A DNA stretch of 64,000 nucleotides from Epiperipatus broadwayi (lineage: Eukaryota > Onychophora > Udeonychophora > Euonychophora > Peripatidae). The stretch covers positions 281,501 to 345,500 of the forward strand of contig JAQFVV010012968.1 in assembly GCA_028023455.1 (NCBI GenBank), in the 5' to 3' direction. Position 1 is the stretch's first letter; each line of letters starts with the position of its first letter. The position numbers were made by a program, and so were the translations under genes. Under the pieces are notes generated by a model, which was not told the origin of the DNA, did no database searches, and worked only from the letters and a program-made list of their open reading frames with translations. Shown here piece by piece: positions 12,526-25,137 of the stretch.

Positions 12526-13304
12526 TAGGACTGAAAAGAAAATTGCTTTTGGATAAGCTGATGTTTTAAAATGTAGTAGAGTTAAAAGTTTGAAAGAGTA
12601 GTTGACTTTAAATAATTTATTTATATATTTCTCAATTGTGTTAGAAACAACAACACTATTAAATTTCTTGTTTGTTTATAATCCTATCTCTGACCAAGAA
12701 GAGAGTGTTATATTACATTTAGTCTTCAGTCTTTATGATAAACTATTAGAAAATATGAAGTAAAATATTATTGAAATACATTATTCTTTATGATAACTGC
12801 ATTAAAATATATAATAAATAAATAAAATATTTAACTTTAAAAATTAAAATAATAGTATGTTTAAGAAAAGAAAAAATTTGAAAGATTACAAGTTTATTAA
12901 AAACTTTTATTTATTTATATTATTAAAAACTTTTGAATTAATTATAATTGAAAGCTATAAATTTTTTATTTAGAAAAAGTGGAAAAAGTTTCCAGACGTC
13001 ATGTATTAATTCTATTCCTTTGCTCTATCAGTAGAATTTAAATGTTATTATAGAGATTTTTCTCACTTATCAGAATATTCACATCACTGAATTATTCGAA
13101 ATGTAAGTTCAATAGGTAATCCAGATAATCAATATTCGTCTTTATAGAAATAACTTATTAATTAACTCTAAGGTTAATTTTAGTCACTCCGAGAAAACTG
13201 ATAGTTTGACCATTAAGAAACTATAGAAATGCTCCTAAGATAAAAGTGAATTAAATATTAACTTTATTTTTTAAAAAATCAGACTTTTATCCTATAATGA
13301 CATA
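12526..13304. other. AT-rich gene-free stretch
   Basis: No recognisable gene, RNA or repeat boundary on either strand. Confidence 0.55.
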
Positions 13305-13610
13305 ATAACTGAAAATGGTGATGAGAATTTGGAAAAAAATTAAATCTGTCCATTACAGTTTGAAGATTTTCTATCTTAATGTAAACTGAACACTGATCAT
13401 ATATGTGTGTGTGTGTGATGATGATCTAGGTAAACTGATGAATGCTGATTCAGCACGAAATCCATTTATTGGAGAGAATTTATCTTTCTCACATGTATTT
13501 GGTTATGTATATTTGTTATATAAGATAACATGGATATTTAATGGAAACTCGAAAGTCTGTGTTCAAATCCTCTCTAATAATGGGTAAAGTTCAGTATATA
13601 CATTATACAT
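13305..13610 (+). mobile_element. Retrozyme-like repeat: hammerhead core plus tRNA-like block, copy 3
   Basis: This is a single plus-oriented unit of the family that forms the inverted pair at 6668-7600. Shared blocks are: TCCATTACAGTTTGAAGAT; CTATCTTAATGTAAACTGA; a hammerhead-like core; CTCACATGTA; and a tRNA-like end with CTCGAAAGTCTGTGTTCAAA followed by TCC, matching a Pol III B box. After the tRNA-like end the sequence resumes with the first bases of a new unit (GTTCAGTATATACATTA). The arrangement with a ribozyme and tandem restart resembles retrozymes, which are small ribozyme-bearing non-autonomous retroelements. The family assignment is inference. Confidence 0.65.
13418..13478 (+). ncRNA. 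Type I hammerhead-like ribozyme core, best GAAA box
   Basis: CTGATGA at 13435-13441 is followed by a five-pair stem II (TGCTG ... CAGCA around ATT) and an intact GAAA at 13457-13460. It is then followed by TCCATTTAT and TTGG-AGAG. Upstream ATCT-AGG-TAAA can pair with the downstream TTGG-AGAG as stem I with an internal bulge, though the pairs next to the core are weak. Both invariant boxes are intact here. The short stem III is the damaged part compared with the 58.6-kb copy. Confidence 0.55.
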
Positions 13611-16600
13611 GGAATTAAATATTAAATATTAATTTTATAGATTAAATTTGATTATTAAGATCAATAATTTAAAAGGGAAAATTGTATATTTTAAGAAAAG
13701 CCTTAAAAACCTCATATAGAATAAATATATTGATATTAATACAATCAAATTCTCTGCATTCTATATTATATTTATTGATTTTTTAAACAATGCTTTGATA
13801 TCATGAAATAATATAGGGATAACCAATAAATACGTTTTAGATTCTTTTAATTTGCAAAAGTGATTTCTCATAATATTAGATTCCTGTAAATAAAAATTTC
13901 TTTCAAATAGTATTATTTGTCTTTTCAATTTAGTTGGTTTTGAACAAAGGTAAGTGGTGAAAAAAATATATAATCAAGTATAAGTTACTTATTGACTAAC
14001 AGATTACTTTACAAAAATAATACATAACTTCAAATCTTTATTACTTATAATTGAAATGTTTGTTCAGAAATTTTACTAGTATTATTTGTCACTGAAATAT
14101 TTAAATTTCTTATTTTGTTTTGAAAAAGTGAGAAATGAAATATGATTGAATTGCGAAGTGGTGATGACTTTTAGGAAAACAATACTAAAGAGGCAAAATA
14201 TAGGTCAGCTACAAATTTCTTATTTTTTATATCACAAATTACATCTATTTTTTATTCAATACATATTACAATAAAAACAAAATGAATATAAACTGGTTTT
14301 GTAACTCACAGAAAAAGAATCTTAAAACCATAAAATTATTTACTTTTACCACTACTGATAAACTAAGTTTAAAAGAAAGGCTAGAAAGAGTTCCATTTTG
14401 GCATTGTTTGCCAACACATTTTCTAGTATATGTGATCCAGATGTCAGTGCAAAATAGTTCATGGAGTATGCCTCTTATCTTATTTGCAGCTGTCTTTGAC
14501 ACATTGTTAAGAAAATTGTGTGGCTTAAAAATTCCAATGTGCTTTCTTTACTGACAAGTCAGCAAGTTGATAAGTTTCTTAGGATCAAAACTGCTAGCAT
14601 TCTGAGATCACAGAGTGTAAATGAAAAACACCAGATTTATTTATATATATATTTAAAAACAATGAACAAAAAATAATAATAAAACATTATCATTGAGTAA
14701 CACAAGTTTTATTTGTATATTTCTTAATAAAAACAAACATTGTAACAATATAAATGAAGAAGACAGTTTATTTTTAGATTAATATCTAAACAATAAAAAA
14801 TATTTAAATATTGTAATGCATGTAAATATTAAATTTTTATATTTCATTTTCTGTTGAATTTTTTAAATATTTAAATACACATATTTTACATCTATAAAGT
14901 ATACCAAATCATAAATGTATCAATTAGTTATCCCAGTAATGTTTCACAACATAAGACAATGTTTAAAATAATAAAGTAAATGTAAAATTGAATGTAGATA
15001 CCTGACTCTAAGAATACTAGTGTATATTTAAAATTTGATGAGGTTTTTAAGGTAAAGATAGTTAGAAAATAAAATTACCTTTATTTGATGTAGGTGATAT
15101 TAGTGATATTGATTAAAAATACAGTTTATTACTTCAACAAGACTAATAAGAAATGATAAAATATCTGAAATACTAATATCTAAAATCATAATTTCTTTAA
15201 GATTAATATTTTTTAAATATTTAAACCTTTAAATCTGTTCAGATGGAAATGTCAACTTTCTATTTTGAATGAATCCTAGTGAGACTTTCATTCATATTTC
15301 TTCATATTTGAATATTTATTTTTACAATAAAACCTGGTTTTATATCATAAATTAATAATCTTTAAATTATTTACTGCAAATGCAAGTTTTAAGTAATAGA
15401 TATTTTAAAATTTAGTATTTTATCTTTGTAAATATGAAAATGAATTTTTAAATTAAATTGTATCTATAACAATGACTCTTAACATTGTTGATTGTAATTT
15501 TTGTATCCAAAAAATTAGTAGAATGAAATATTAGGTATCTCAATTCCATTTTTTTAAATCAAAAGAAATTCAAGATTGTTTATTATTAAAAAATAAAATA
15601 TATTTTAAAAGTAAACATTAAATTTATTGTCATTCCAATTTTTAAATTTTTTTTAACATTTTGACAAAAGATTATTCTATTTTTCTAGTCAGTAAAACCT
15701 GTCTTTATTTCATTGCAATGAACTTGTTAAGTGTTGTATTCTTAAAAATAAATGCTTGCAAACAACATTGATTATAATGATGCATGTTCTTATTTAAAAT
15801 AAATATTTTACAAAATTATTGCATAAATAATCTTTAATATGTTAACAAATTATTAAAAATTAACTTTTTTTGTCTGCTTTTAGGCTAAAACATCCTCAGT
15901 CAGAAATTCTCATTTCTATTGATATCCAAAGAAGACAATTCTCACTTCTTTGATATGTAAAACTTCTATGTGATGCTGATATTTTCAGATTTTTTTAACT
16001 AATAATTTTGAAATGGTAACTGTAGTAAAATAAAATTCTGCATTGTAAGGAAAGATTATAGATATGCTTAAAACAATGTGGAAAAGACATAGCTATCACA
16101 ATATCATTGTATGACACAAAACATTGTATGACCCAAAACAGTAAACATAACTTAATGTTGCCACATTTTAAATGAAAAATATTGTAACTAAATAAAATAA
16201 ATATACTTTTTTTTTAAAAAATCATTATTTGGCAACAATTTTTTAAATGTTTTGTTTGAATATTTTTGAGTTTGTGTATAGACCATATTTTTATAAATAA
16301 AATGAAATAAAAAAATAATAAAAATAATCAGATTTTGAATAGTGAGTTTTTGCGTGAAAAGTATAAAATGGAAAGATACATCTATGAATTAAAAGAAGTG
16401 GATAAAAACAGCATTTTCATCAAATTGTGAAGCAAATATTTGTCTATGTGGAGATAAGAAGCAAAGTTAAATAAAAAATATTATAGAAAATTATATAAGA
16501 TAATCACACACTTTAAAAATAAAAATAGAAGACTTGATTTTTGATAATTACTAATGAAATATTAAAATAATTTTACTTATATAAATATACCAACAAAATT

Positions 16601-19524
16601 TGAAAGAAGTTTGCTGTATTTTCATATATTTAAATAAATCATATAATATAATATAAAATAAAATATTTTGTATAACAGCAATAATTATATATAATAACAC
16701 TAATAATACTACATAAAAACTCTTTTTTGGAAAATGTTGATTTTTTTTGCCTTTTTCCATGTGTTGAAACTGTTTTACAATCTTAAGCTATATTGCATAC
16801 ATAGCAACATTTATCTCTTTTGCATAAAATTAATTAGAATCAATGATAACAATATAATTTTCTATTTATTTATCATTAGCCAATTATTAGCTAAATTAAT
16901 TGATTATATATATATATATTTATATTGTGCCCTTATAAATATATATTTATATTGTGCCCTTATACTTGGTTCAGACAGTTTAAGGAAAGTTTGAAATGTA
17001 GCTATTTTTAAAAAAATATGTTAGTTTATAAGATATTATAGTGATTCTGTAAGTAGTATGAGTTCAAACTTGTTAAATAGAAGCTTGTAGTCATCTTTTA
17101 AATAGTTTAAAGTCATTTTAATATAAGTTAAATAATAAAGCAATATATCATTTTGAAAGATAAAATTAAATAATATTTATAATATTTAATTGATTCAATA
17201 TTAATACCATATTTAAATATCAGTAACAAATATTAAATAGAATGTATTTAATGTGTTTTAAAATAATTATTTATTTAAATTATTATTCAAATAATAAATA
17301 ATTTTAAATTATTCTAGAATGCTCTGAAAGTCTCACAGGGTTTAAGGTTATTGTGCTGGTGTGCGAACTTTCATGTGTTAGGGGGAAAAAACCTTGAATT
17401 CTAGTCTTCAATTCTAGTCTTGTTAATAAAATTGGATACATTTTAGAAGATGCAAAATTAAGTCTAGAAATGATATTTTAAAAGTAATAATTAAAATGAT
17501 TATGTTGTTTAAATATATTTTGCTTTAAAATTAATATTTTAGCGTCATTAAAATATTTAAATTGCTCTAATAAAGATTTTTGATATTTTAATAAACATAT
17601 TTTATATTTAATCTGCTAAATAAGTTGGTACAATATTTTAAAGATGATGATTCATAATTTAAAACCTATTTTTAAAGAGGAAATTAATTTAATTTATGTA
17701 AATTAGCAAGTGTTTTAAAATCAGAATTAACCAATGAACTCACTAGATCATATCCGTATAAAAGATGTTTGATCAAGTTTAGACAGTGCAGTATTGTGTA
17801 GTGTCAGTGTTCTTGAAATTGATTATTAAAATTTTTTGTCTGTCTAATTGTTTTAAAGTAATAATTTTTATAATCATTATTATTTTTTTATTTGAAGGTT
17901 TTAAAATTATAATTTGGTAACTATTTTATATAATCCTTGAATAGAAACCAGTTTTCCCCTATAAGAATGTTTTACTTGAAGCTTAAGTAAGAACTATGAT
18001 GATTTTTACAAAAAAAACCAATAGTAATCACTTAAGAGTCAGTACAATGTGTACCAAATGCCATGAAGCATTTATCCATAATACTGGAGGAGATATGGAG
18101 ATATGTAAGACTTTGAATTTAATATATCTAATATAGTCATAGAGAATGAAAAACTTAAGCCAACTAATATGAAGAAAATATTTGCGAAAAGTTATTCTCA
18201 TAATATTTTAAATTTCAAGAAAAGGAAAGTTAATATTCTACACCTAAATTAAAATCTAGATGAGAAATGTTTTTATGGTGTGCAAGTATAATTGTTTTTG
18301 TTATATGAATGCAAATAAAATACTTTATCTTTAGTTTATTTTAAAAGTTTAATTTAAAAACATTTTATGTCTGGGAGTGATGTTTTTTTTTAAAAATTGA
18401 AAGAAAATGACTTAAATATATATATATTGATTTATTATAATATCAATGAATGAACTATACATTTTTTTAAATGACTGTCTTTATTTAAAATAAAGAAAAC
18501 TACAATGCATTTTTTTTTAAAATTTTCATTGTATTATATAATTTGCACGTGGATGGAAAAGGTGTCACTTACCTAAAGATAACTAATTGAAATATACATA
18601 TTTTAAAAATAAAAGTATTGATTATTTTTTTTAAAAAAAACTATCTTCCTTTAGTGAATACAAAATATAGATGTCTTCTGAAAGTTAATTAATAAATGAG
18701 AAAATCTTATCTCATACAATATTCTACGGATGTTTAATAATGGAAGTATAATTATCATGATATGTTTTGGATAAAAGTTCAGAATTTGTATTAAAAATAT
18801 GTATGTAAAGGGTATCTTATTAACCTAGAAATGGATCCTTAATTATTTTTTCGATTTAAATATTGCCTGCATGGATAAATATTCAGAAAAGGGACAGAAA
18901 TATATATGCATCTTTCAAGGATGAAAAATATTTCTTCCAGATTTGTTAGGATTTAGTTTTGTTATTTATACATTTATTGAATGGTGCTGGAAGAGGAGAG
19001 CAATTTTTGTTCAAAACTTTCTACCCAAAACTACACAATGTGGGAAGAATTTTTGAATGTGATAAAAGCATAAGGAGATTAAAGGACTTTTAGTAACTTT
19101 AATTTTTTCTTCTTATTTTAGTCTATTGCTAATATTTTAAAATAGGATTTGACCAACATGTTTCTTATAATATGTGTTCTTAATTTAATATTAAGATAGA
19201 TTTCTTTTTTATTAAATAAAGAAAAATAAGTTTTCAGAAATTAATTAGCTCACTGGTAATAATTACTTATAACTTGTTTAGATGGATGGTAGAGAAGAAG
19301 CAGATCACTGTTTATGGTTCCAATAATTGTTGGAATCATTGATAACATTATTTATTTATATTGAATTTTTTTGATAATATTTTTTTAAAATGATATTTTT
19401 AATTAACACATTGTTGTTATGCATCATGTTGCTTGAATATTTAAAAGTTGAATGAATTATTTATATCATTATTATTGTATGCATTTTATTACAAAGGTGA
19501 ATGTAAGAAAATGCCTTATAATAT
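13611..19524. other. Long AT-rich stretch with no recognised gene
   Basis: Almost 6 kb without coding similarity. A pair of overlapping ORFs on opposite strands at 14266-14554 (78 and 90 codons) has no family resemblance. Short AT runs occur near 14640 and 16905, and a 29-bp direct duplication (TATAAATATATATTTATATT and neighbours) lies at 16910-16960. A possible core promoter is listed separately near 17750. Confidence 0.5.
17730..17790 (+). promoter_or_regulatory. Possible Pol II core promoter (CCAAT, TATA, initiator-like)
   Basis: CCAAT at 17731-17735, TATAAAAG at 17757-17764 and an initiator-like CAGT about 27-30 bp further on have eukaryotic core-promoter spacing. Local GC content is slightly higher. 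No downstream coding exon can be recognised, so this may be chance in AT-rich DNA or an old element promoter. Confidence 0.22.
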
Positions 19525-19536
19525 ATCTAAGGGTAT

Positions 19537-19795
19537 ATTTAAAACCCGAAAAAATGTTTCTTCTTTTTCTTTAAAAAAATATAGTCCATAAAAACCAATA
19601 TTATCCAATATAGATTCACCAACCAATTTCTTTAAAAAAACTTGTTCTTTATTTAACTATATAAAAATTTACATTCAATAAGCAAGGATAGAAATAGTCG
19701 AAACGTTGCTTATTGAATGTAAATTTTTATATAGTTAAATAAAGAACAAGTTCTTTTAAAGAAATTGGTTGGTGAATCTATATTGGATAATATTG
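19537..19795. mobile_element. Foldback retro-insertion with 12-bp target duplication
   Basis: ATCTAAGGGTAT at 19525-19536 recurs at 19796-19807, bracketing 259 bp. Inside, arms of about 95 bp (around 19592-19690 and 19710-19795) are reverse complements. The centre contains AGTCGAAACGTTG, the hairpin-GAAAC motif seen at Penelope-like 3' ends, and the outward sequence from it is an A/T-rich tail. The right arm has lost a few A bases relative to the left. No coding capacity. Likely two head-to-head 5'-truncated 3' ends of one element. Confidence 0.8.
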
Positions 19796-19807
19796 ATCTA
19801 AGGGTAT

Positions 19808-20404
19808 TTTAAAATATTTTTTCTCATAAATGCTTGAATATGCATACTTTTTACAACATGGTTGAGTTTTTAATATATTATTGTTATGAATGGTATCTGA
19901 TGAAAAATAGAGATATGAAAGTATTTATCTCTAAATTATAGTATGCTATAATAAGTGTTTAAATGTATATTAATGAATGTTTTATTAAATGATTTGTGCC
20001 CGAAAATATTTTGGAACGATCTTGAAGTTAATATTAGATCTTTATTTTTTTATAAAAAAGAAAAGTAGTTCGGAAATTATATTTGTATTGAAACTTGCAT
20101 TTTTTGTGATGTTAGTAGACTTATTCAGCATGTGGAAAATATAGGATAATGATCAGGAGAGTAATTGTTAAATGAAATCCTGGGTTTTAGGGATATATTT
20201 AAAAAAGATATATGTGAGTTATGTTGTCACAATGTGAGTTTATTAAATATACAGGTAACAAAGGACTGTATAATATTTTGCCATGGGTACTTGATTTGTT
20301 TATAGTCAGTAAAAGCTGAGATTAAGCCATGACATAAATTTAAGATGCCTAATGAATACAGATTTTTATTTTTAGCACTATCCATGATGATGTTTTTTTA
20401 CCAT
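19808..20404. other. AT-rich gene-free stretch
   Basis: No recognisable feature apart from A/T homopolymers. Confidence 0.55.
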
Positions 20405-20408
20405 TGAG

Positions 20409-20420
20409 TTGTTGTTGTTG

Positions 20421-20482
<62 letters not shown>
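20409..20482. repeat. TTG/TTA microsatellite at LINE 5' junction
   Basis: A few TTG units pass into about 20 ATT units, which stop exactly where the LINE polymerase reading frame begins. A second ATT array follows the LINE 3' end at 22122, so the LINE may have inserted into an ATT array or seeded one. Confidence 0.95.
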
Positions 20483-20484
<2 letters not shown>

Positions 20485-21973
20485 ATGTACAATTGATCAT
20501 ATCTCTAGGGAAGATGTTATTGTAGCTATTAGGAGGCTTAAGACTCACTCTAGTTTAGGATGTGATAATATTCCTTCTTTTATTTATAAGGGGCTAGCCA
20601 AATTTATTGCAGTACCTCTTGCCTTTGTTTTTAATCTGTCTCTTAATTCTTGTACTTTTCCTAGTGTTTTGAAATGTGCTAAAATGGTTCCAATCTTCAA
20701 AAATGGTAATCGAGATTGTGTTTCTAATTATAGACCGATTTCTGTTTTGCATACCATTGCAAGAATTTTTGAGAGATGTATTTATAATAAAATTATTTCT
20801 GATGTGGGTAAGATAATTTCTTCTTCTCAACATGGTTTTAGTCCTAATAGATCAATTGATAGTAATCTACTGACAATTTATGATCATATAGCTCATGCTA
20901 TTGAAGATCGTCAAAGACTAGATGTTATTTATTTTGATTTGTCAAAAGCCTTTGATAAAGTTGATCACAGTGTCTTACTTCATAAATTACATAAAATAGG
21001 TTTCTCTAATAAACTTGTATATTGGTTTCAATCATTTCTATGTAGTCGTACAGCATATATTAAATTCAATAATAAAGTTTCATTTAATTTTGAATGCAAT
21101 TTAGGTGTTCCACAGGGTAGTATTTTAGCACCCATGCTGTTTAATGTTTACGTTAATGATCTTAATGATTGCTTGAAATATTCTTTTCTGTTAAGCTATG
21201 CTGATGATTGTAAGATTTTTAGAAGAATTGTATCAGTGAATGATTGTGTTCTCCTTTAGAAGGATATTGATAACTTTAGTGCTTGGTGTCAGTCAAATAA
21301 TATGACAGTTAATTTTGATAAATGTTCCTTTATTTCTTATTCCAAAAAATCTGAAGTTTTACAGTTTTATTATTATATCAATTCTCATAAAATTATTTCA
21401 GTTAAATGCCAAAAAGATCTTGGAATTATGTTTTCTTGTAATGGATCATTTATTCCTCATCTTGAAATGATTGTTGGTAAAGCTTTTAAGGTTATGGGTG
21501 CCATTCTTAGACATGGTTATCAGTTCAGTAATGATACTAAACGGAAATTGTTTTTTTCATTGGTTCTTCCTATTATTGAATATGGTTCAATAATTTGGAA
21601 ACCTCGTTCTTTGCAAGGATGTAACTTGTTGCAGTCTATTTCAAAGAAGTTTTTCAAATATGTTTCTTGGGAGGGTAAAATGATTAATCTTTCATCTAGA
21701 TGAAAGTATAGGGATTTGAAATATTTTTATAAAATTGTTAATAAACAGGTTATTTTATTAGATATAGTTCCAACTATCTCAGTTAGGTCTTTGAGTTATG
21801 ATACTATGTCTACTTGTGTATATCAGATTCAAACATGCCGTTCTAATATTCTTAAATTTTCTCCTTTATTTAGGTTACCCTCTTTATATAATCAAATTGG
21901 GAGTAACCTTAATCTGTGTGACATTGATTATAAGAAATTTTGTAATCTTGTTAAACTGAAATGTGAAGTTTGA
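20483..21973 (+). pseudogene. Jockey/CR1-like reverse transcriptase with two in-frame stops
   Basis: One continuous plus frame. It begins with the pre-RT block (SREDVIVAIRRLKTHSSLG, family pattern V...I..LK..KS.G.D.I), then fingers (NYRPISVLHTIARIFE), motif A (YFDLSKAFDKVDH), motif B (GVPQGSILAPMLFNVYVNDL), the catalytic YADD at 21197-21208, the NFDKC and KDLGI blocks, and a C-terminal domain ending in a SPLFRLPSLYNQI block. The frame is kept throughout and is interrupted only by TAG at 21257-21259 and TGA at 21701-21703 before the natural-looking stop at 21971-21973. That few lesions suggests a fairly young insertion. Confidence 0.9.
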
Positions 21974-22121
21974 TTTTCTCTTTTAAATTTTACTTTATTA
22001 TGTATACATTTATATTTCATTTTATGTTATATGTTTTATTTTCACTTTTATTGTATGTGCAAGCTGTAATTGGCTTTATGCTGTTGTTTATCACTTAAAT
22101 AAATGAATTGAAATGAATTGA
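20483..22121 (+). mobile_element. Jockey/CR1-like LINE, 5'-truncated
   Basis: This is a non-LTR retrotransposon copy starting inside the polymerase ORF at the ATT junction and running through a 3' UTR of about 140 bp. It ends with repeated GAATTGAAAT/GAATTG units (about 22100-22121), the short-repeat 3' end typical of CR1/Jockey-type LINEs. The N-terminal ORF1 and the endonuclease are missing through 5' truncation. Confidence 0.85.
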
Positions 22122-22262
<141 letters not shown>

Positions 22263-22862
22263 TATGCTCAGTGAAATCACTGTTATTCACCATTGGCATC
22301 ACATCATGAAAAATGGTAGAGTAATAGCTAGACTGTTAGAAGCTGGTAGTGTATGTGAATGCAAGATGAGATAAAACCTTCTAACACAAATGATAGTGAA
22401 TTATGTACTGTTTGTTATAATAAAAATAGAAGTATGATTGATATTCCTATAAATATTGTAAATATTAAAGACCATTAGACTTAAATAAATGCATATTTGA
22501 ATTAGATTGGATCAGAGAGTAATGAAAGTGATGATTTGAATGCTACGATAAATGTAAAATATAGAATCAATCAATGTAATTTATTAATAGTTTAAAATTT
22601 TCTCTAAGGAATGTGAAGCTATTTAAAATAGGGAAAAGCTATGAAATTATATTTTAAATATTTTTATAAGGTGTTAATTTATGAAGGGCAGCATTACTAT
22701 ATTTTTCTTTATTAAAATTTTCTGGTATTAGAATACTAGAGCATATTAAAAGATTAATATAATGTTTTACTGAAATGCAAAAAAGGATTTAATAATTTTA
22801 AATATTTTATTTTATGTGAGTTTAGATTAGTGTGTTTTAATTTAAACTTAAACTCAAGAATT
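22263..22862. other. AT-rich gene-free stretch
   Basis: No recognisable gene or element. Several short A/T palindromes only. Confidence 0.5.
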
Positions 22863-22869
22863 ATATATA

Positions 22870-22982
22870 TATATTTAAATAGGTGAAGCTGAAGCGGTTC
22901 GATCTATCGCATTTTATACGCATGTGGTTGAGGCTACAGCCCTAATGAATATTATTTACGTAATGAATGTGCATTTAAATAA

Positions 22983-23075
<93 letters not shown>

Positions 23076-23076
23076 C
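22870..23076 (+). repeat. Possible short retroelement 3' end with ATT tail
   Basis: A GC-richer block (22880-22960, with GGTTCGATCTATC and CATGTGGTTGAGGCTACAG) runs into AAATAAATTT and about 30 ATT units (22986-23076), which end in ATCATCATCATG. A compact richer segment plus a trinucleotide tail is what a truncated LINE or SINE 3' end looks like. I could not assign a family. The microsatellite itself is certain. Confidence 0.5.
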
Positions 23077-23109
23077 ATCATCATGATTATTACTATTATA
23101 ATGATAATA

Positions 23110-23807
23110 AAATAGATAACCATCGGTGATTATTTTTAAAATGGTCCAATACCAATTTTAGATATTCAATATTGCAATTACATTGTATTATGGATATAAT
23201 TTATTTTACAAATGCCACATAAAATAAATAAATGTTTGTACATAGTTTTCTCAGAATATTATGATTTTATTTATGTTTTATTGATGAACATTAATATTTA
23301 AATAGATGTGTAATGTTAAGAGTGTTAAAGTAGTCTAGTTGCTTCTTGTTGTAATACCTCATTATATTTAACTACAAGGAATTAATTAATTTGTTTTTAT
23401 TATTAGTGTTAGAAATCAACCTGGAATTATTTTAAAATAGTTGAAGAGTTTGTATTAAAAGGTGATGAATATGAATTGTCAGTTGATATTAGATTTTCAA
23501 TTAATATTTTTTTTTAAAAGTATAATAATTAATTTATTGTTTTTCATAATAAATTTGTAAATTGTTACTTAGGATTATTTCATATGTGTTTAAAGACATG
23601 AGAGTATTGTATTACAAGGTAGTTTTATTTTATTAATTAAATCAGGGTAATATATTATGCTTTGGGGATGTATCTTTAGGGAAATATCCTTAATGTTTAA
23701 GCCATTGTACCTTGCAGAATGTCTCATGAGATTAATTTTCATAATTGTATTAGTTATGTTAATCAAACCTATTTTAATAATAATAATGAGTTAGTTGTAA
23801 ATAAAAT
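23110..23807. other. AT-rich gene-free stretch
   Basis: No recognisable gene or element before the MITE. Confidence 0.5.
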
Positions 23808-23809
23808 TA

Positions 23810-24776
23810 CACCTGGGTCTCTTTTTACGCAGATTTATTTAACACGATTTTGAAGTTACGCGATTCACGTTTCTCCAGAAGTCGAACTCTGATAATGTGC
23901 TATTACTTTAAATAATAAATTTCACGCACTTACATCACATTGAAAGTAATAGCACATTATTGGAATTTGACTTTCATCTTAGTAATTTCAATATTTTCAG
24001 TGCTTTATAATAGTAAGATTTTATGCAATAATGAAATTAAAATCATGATTTTTACATTTTATGTATACACACATTAAATTTTACAAGATTATAAATGTAA
24101 ATTTTGTTAAACATTGTGTGTGTTAATTTTGCATTTTAAATCACATTCTGTTTCTGCTTTTTAAAAAAGAATGTAATCAATTATTAATCATTTAGTGTCC
24201 ACAAGTTTATTTTTAAAAGGTGAGTAATAGCAGTGGGCACAATTAAAATTCAAAATTAAAACATTAAAGACAAAAATAAAAATTTAATTTTTAGTTGTTA
24301 GATTAATTACTAATTATGTTGTCACCAGAAAACCATTAACACAACATAAGAGTGATGTTGGCACTAGTTGTATTTTTTTGTGTGAAGAATCTGATTTTTT
24401 ACCAGTTTGCAAATGAACCTGTTTAACAGCAAATAGCGATAATAATTAAAATGTGTATAAAAAAAAGTAAATTACTGTAAATTATGCATAAAAATATATT
24501 GTTTTGAATAAAATTAAATATTATAGTTAAAAAAAGTTTGTCTTGTAGCAATTTTTTTCAAATTTGAAATTTTTTATTAGTCATATTTTATTTCTTTTTT
24601 TTTCTGTGTGCGAATTTTAAAGTAATTTTACGTTGGGGCTTTGCTTTTACGCGATCTTTGAAAAATCACATTCCATATTCCCCCTTTTCCAAGGTAAGTT
24701 ACATCTATTTTTGAGTGATTTCATTTGTGCGTGTTTTCTGAGGAACCTATCTATCTTGTAAAACAAGATCCAGGTG
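23810..24776. mobile_element. Pogo/Tigger-like MITE, 967 bp, TA target duplication
   Basis: Terminal inverted repeats begin CACCTGGGTCTC (left) and CACCTGGATCTT (reverse complement of the right end) and stay similar for about 22 bp. Each is flanked by TA (23808-23809 and 24777-24778), the target duplication of Tc1/mariner-superfamily transposons. Both sub-terminal regions carry repeated TTTTACGCGATTT-like stretches, in the style of pogo/Tigger ends. There is no transposase ORF, so it would need an enzyme in trans. Internally, 23879-23972 is a second foldback with about 35-bp arms (GATAATGTGCTATTACTTT and its complement). Confidence 0.72.
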
Positions 24777-24789
24777 TATTAGTAAAATA

Positions 24790-25117
24790 AATGAGGTTAG
24801 TGTTAAGTTGGAATCCTAATTATTTATTGTGAATATAAATATAATTATATTTTAATTTTGTTAAATTAATAATATTTATTTATTATTAAATATTGATTGT
24901 ATTATATATTGTATGTTAGTAGTGTATTTTGAGATAGTCAGAATAATATTTATTTTTAGTAGTCATTGTTTATGCAATTTAATTGTAGTTTAGTATAGTT
25001 GTATCATAGTTATCTAGAAAGTCAATCTTAGTTTGCCTGTAGTGAGGATATTATATATATAAATTGTGTTTTGGGTAAAACCATGTATTATTTTCTATTA
25101 TATACTGATGTTTACAC
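24790..25117. other. AT-rich gene-free stretch
   Basis: No recognisable feature. It ends in a CA/TA run (25113-25137) into which the next element is inserted. Confidence 0.5.
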
Positions 25118-25137
25118 ACACACGTATATATATATAT

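Noticed and set aside
14266-14554. Overlapping ORFs on opposite strands in a gene-free stretch
   Set aside because: Neither has a family pattern, and neither shows splice signals or neighbours that would support an exon.
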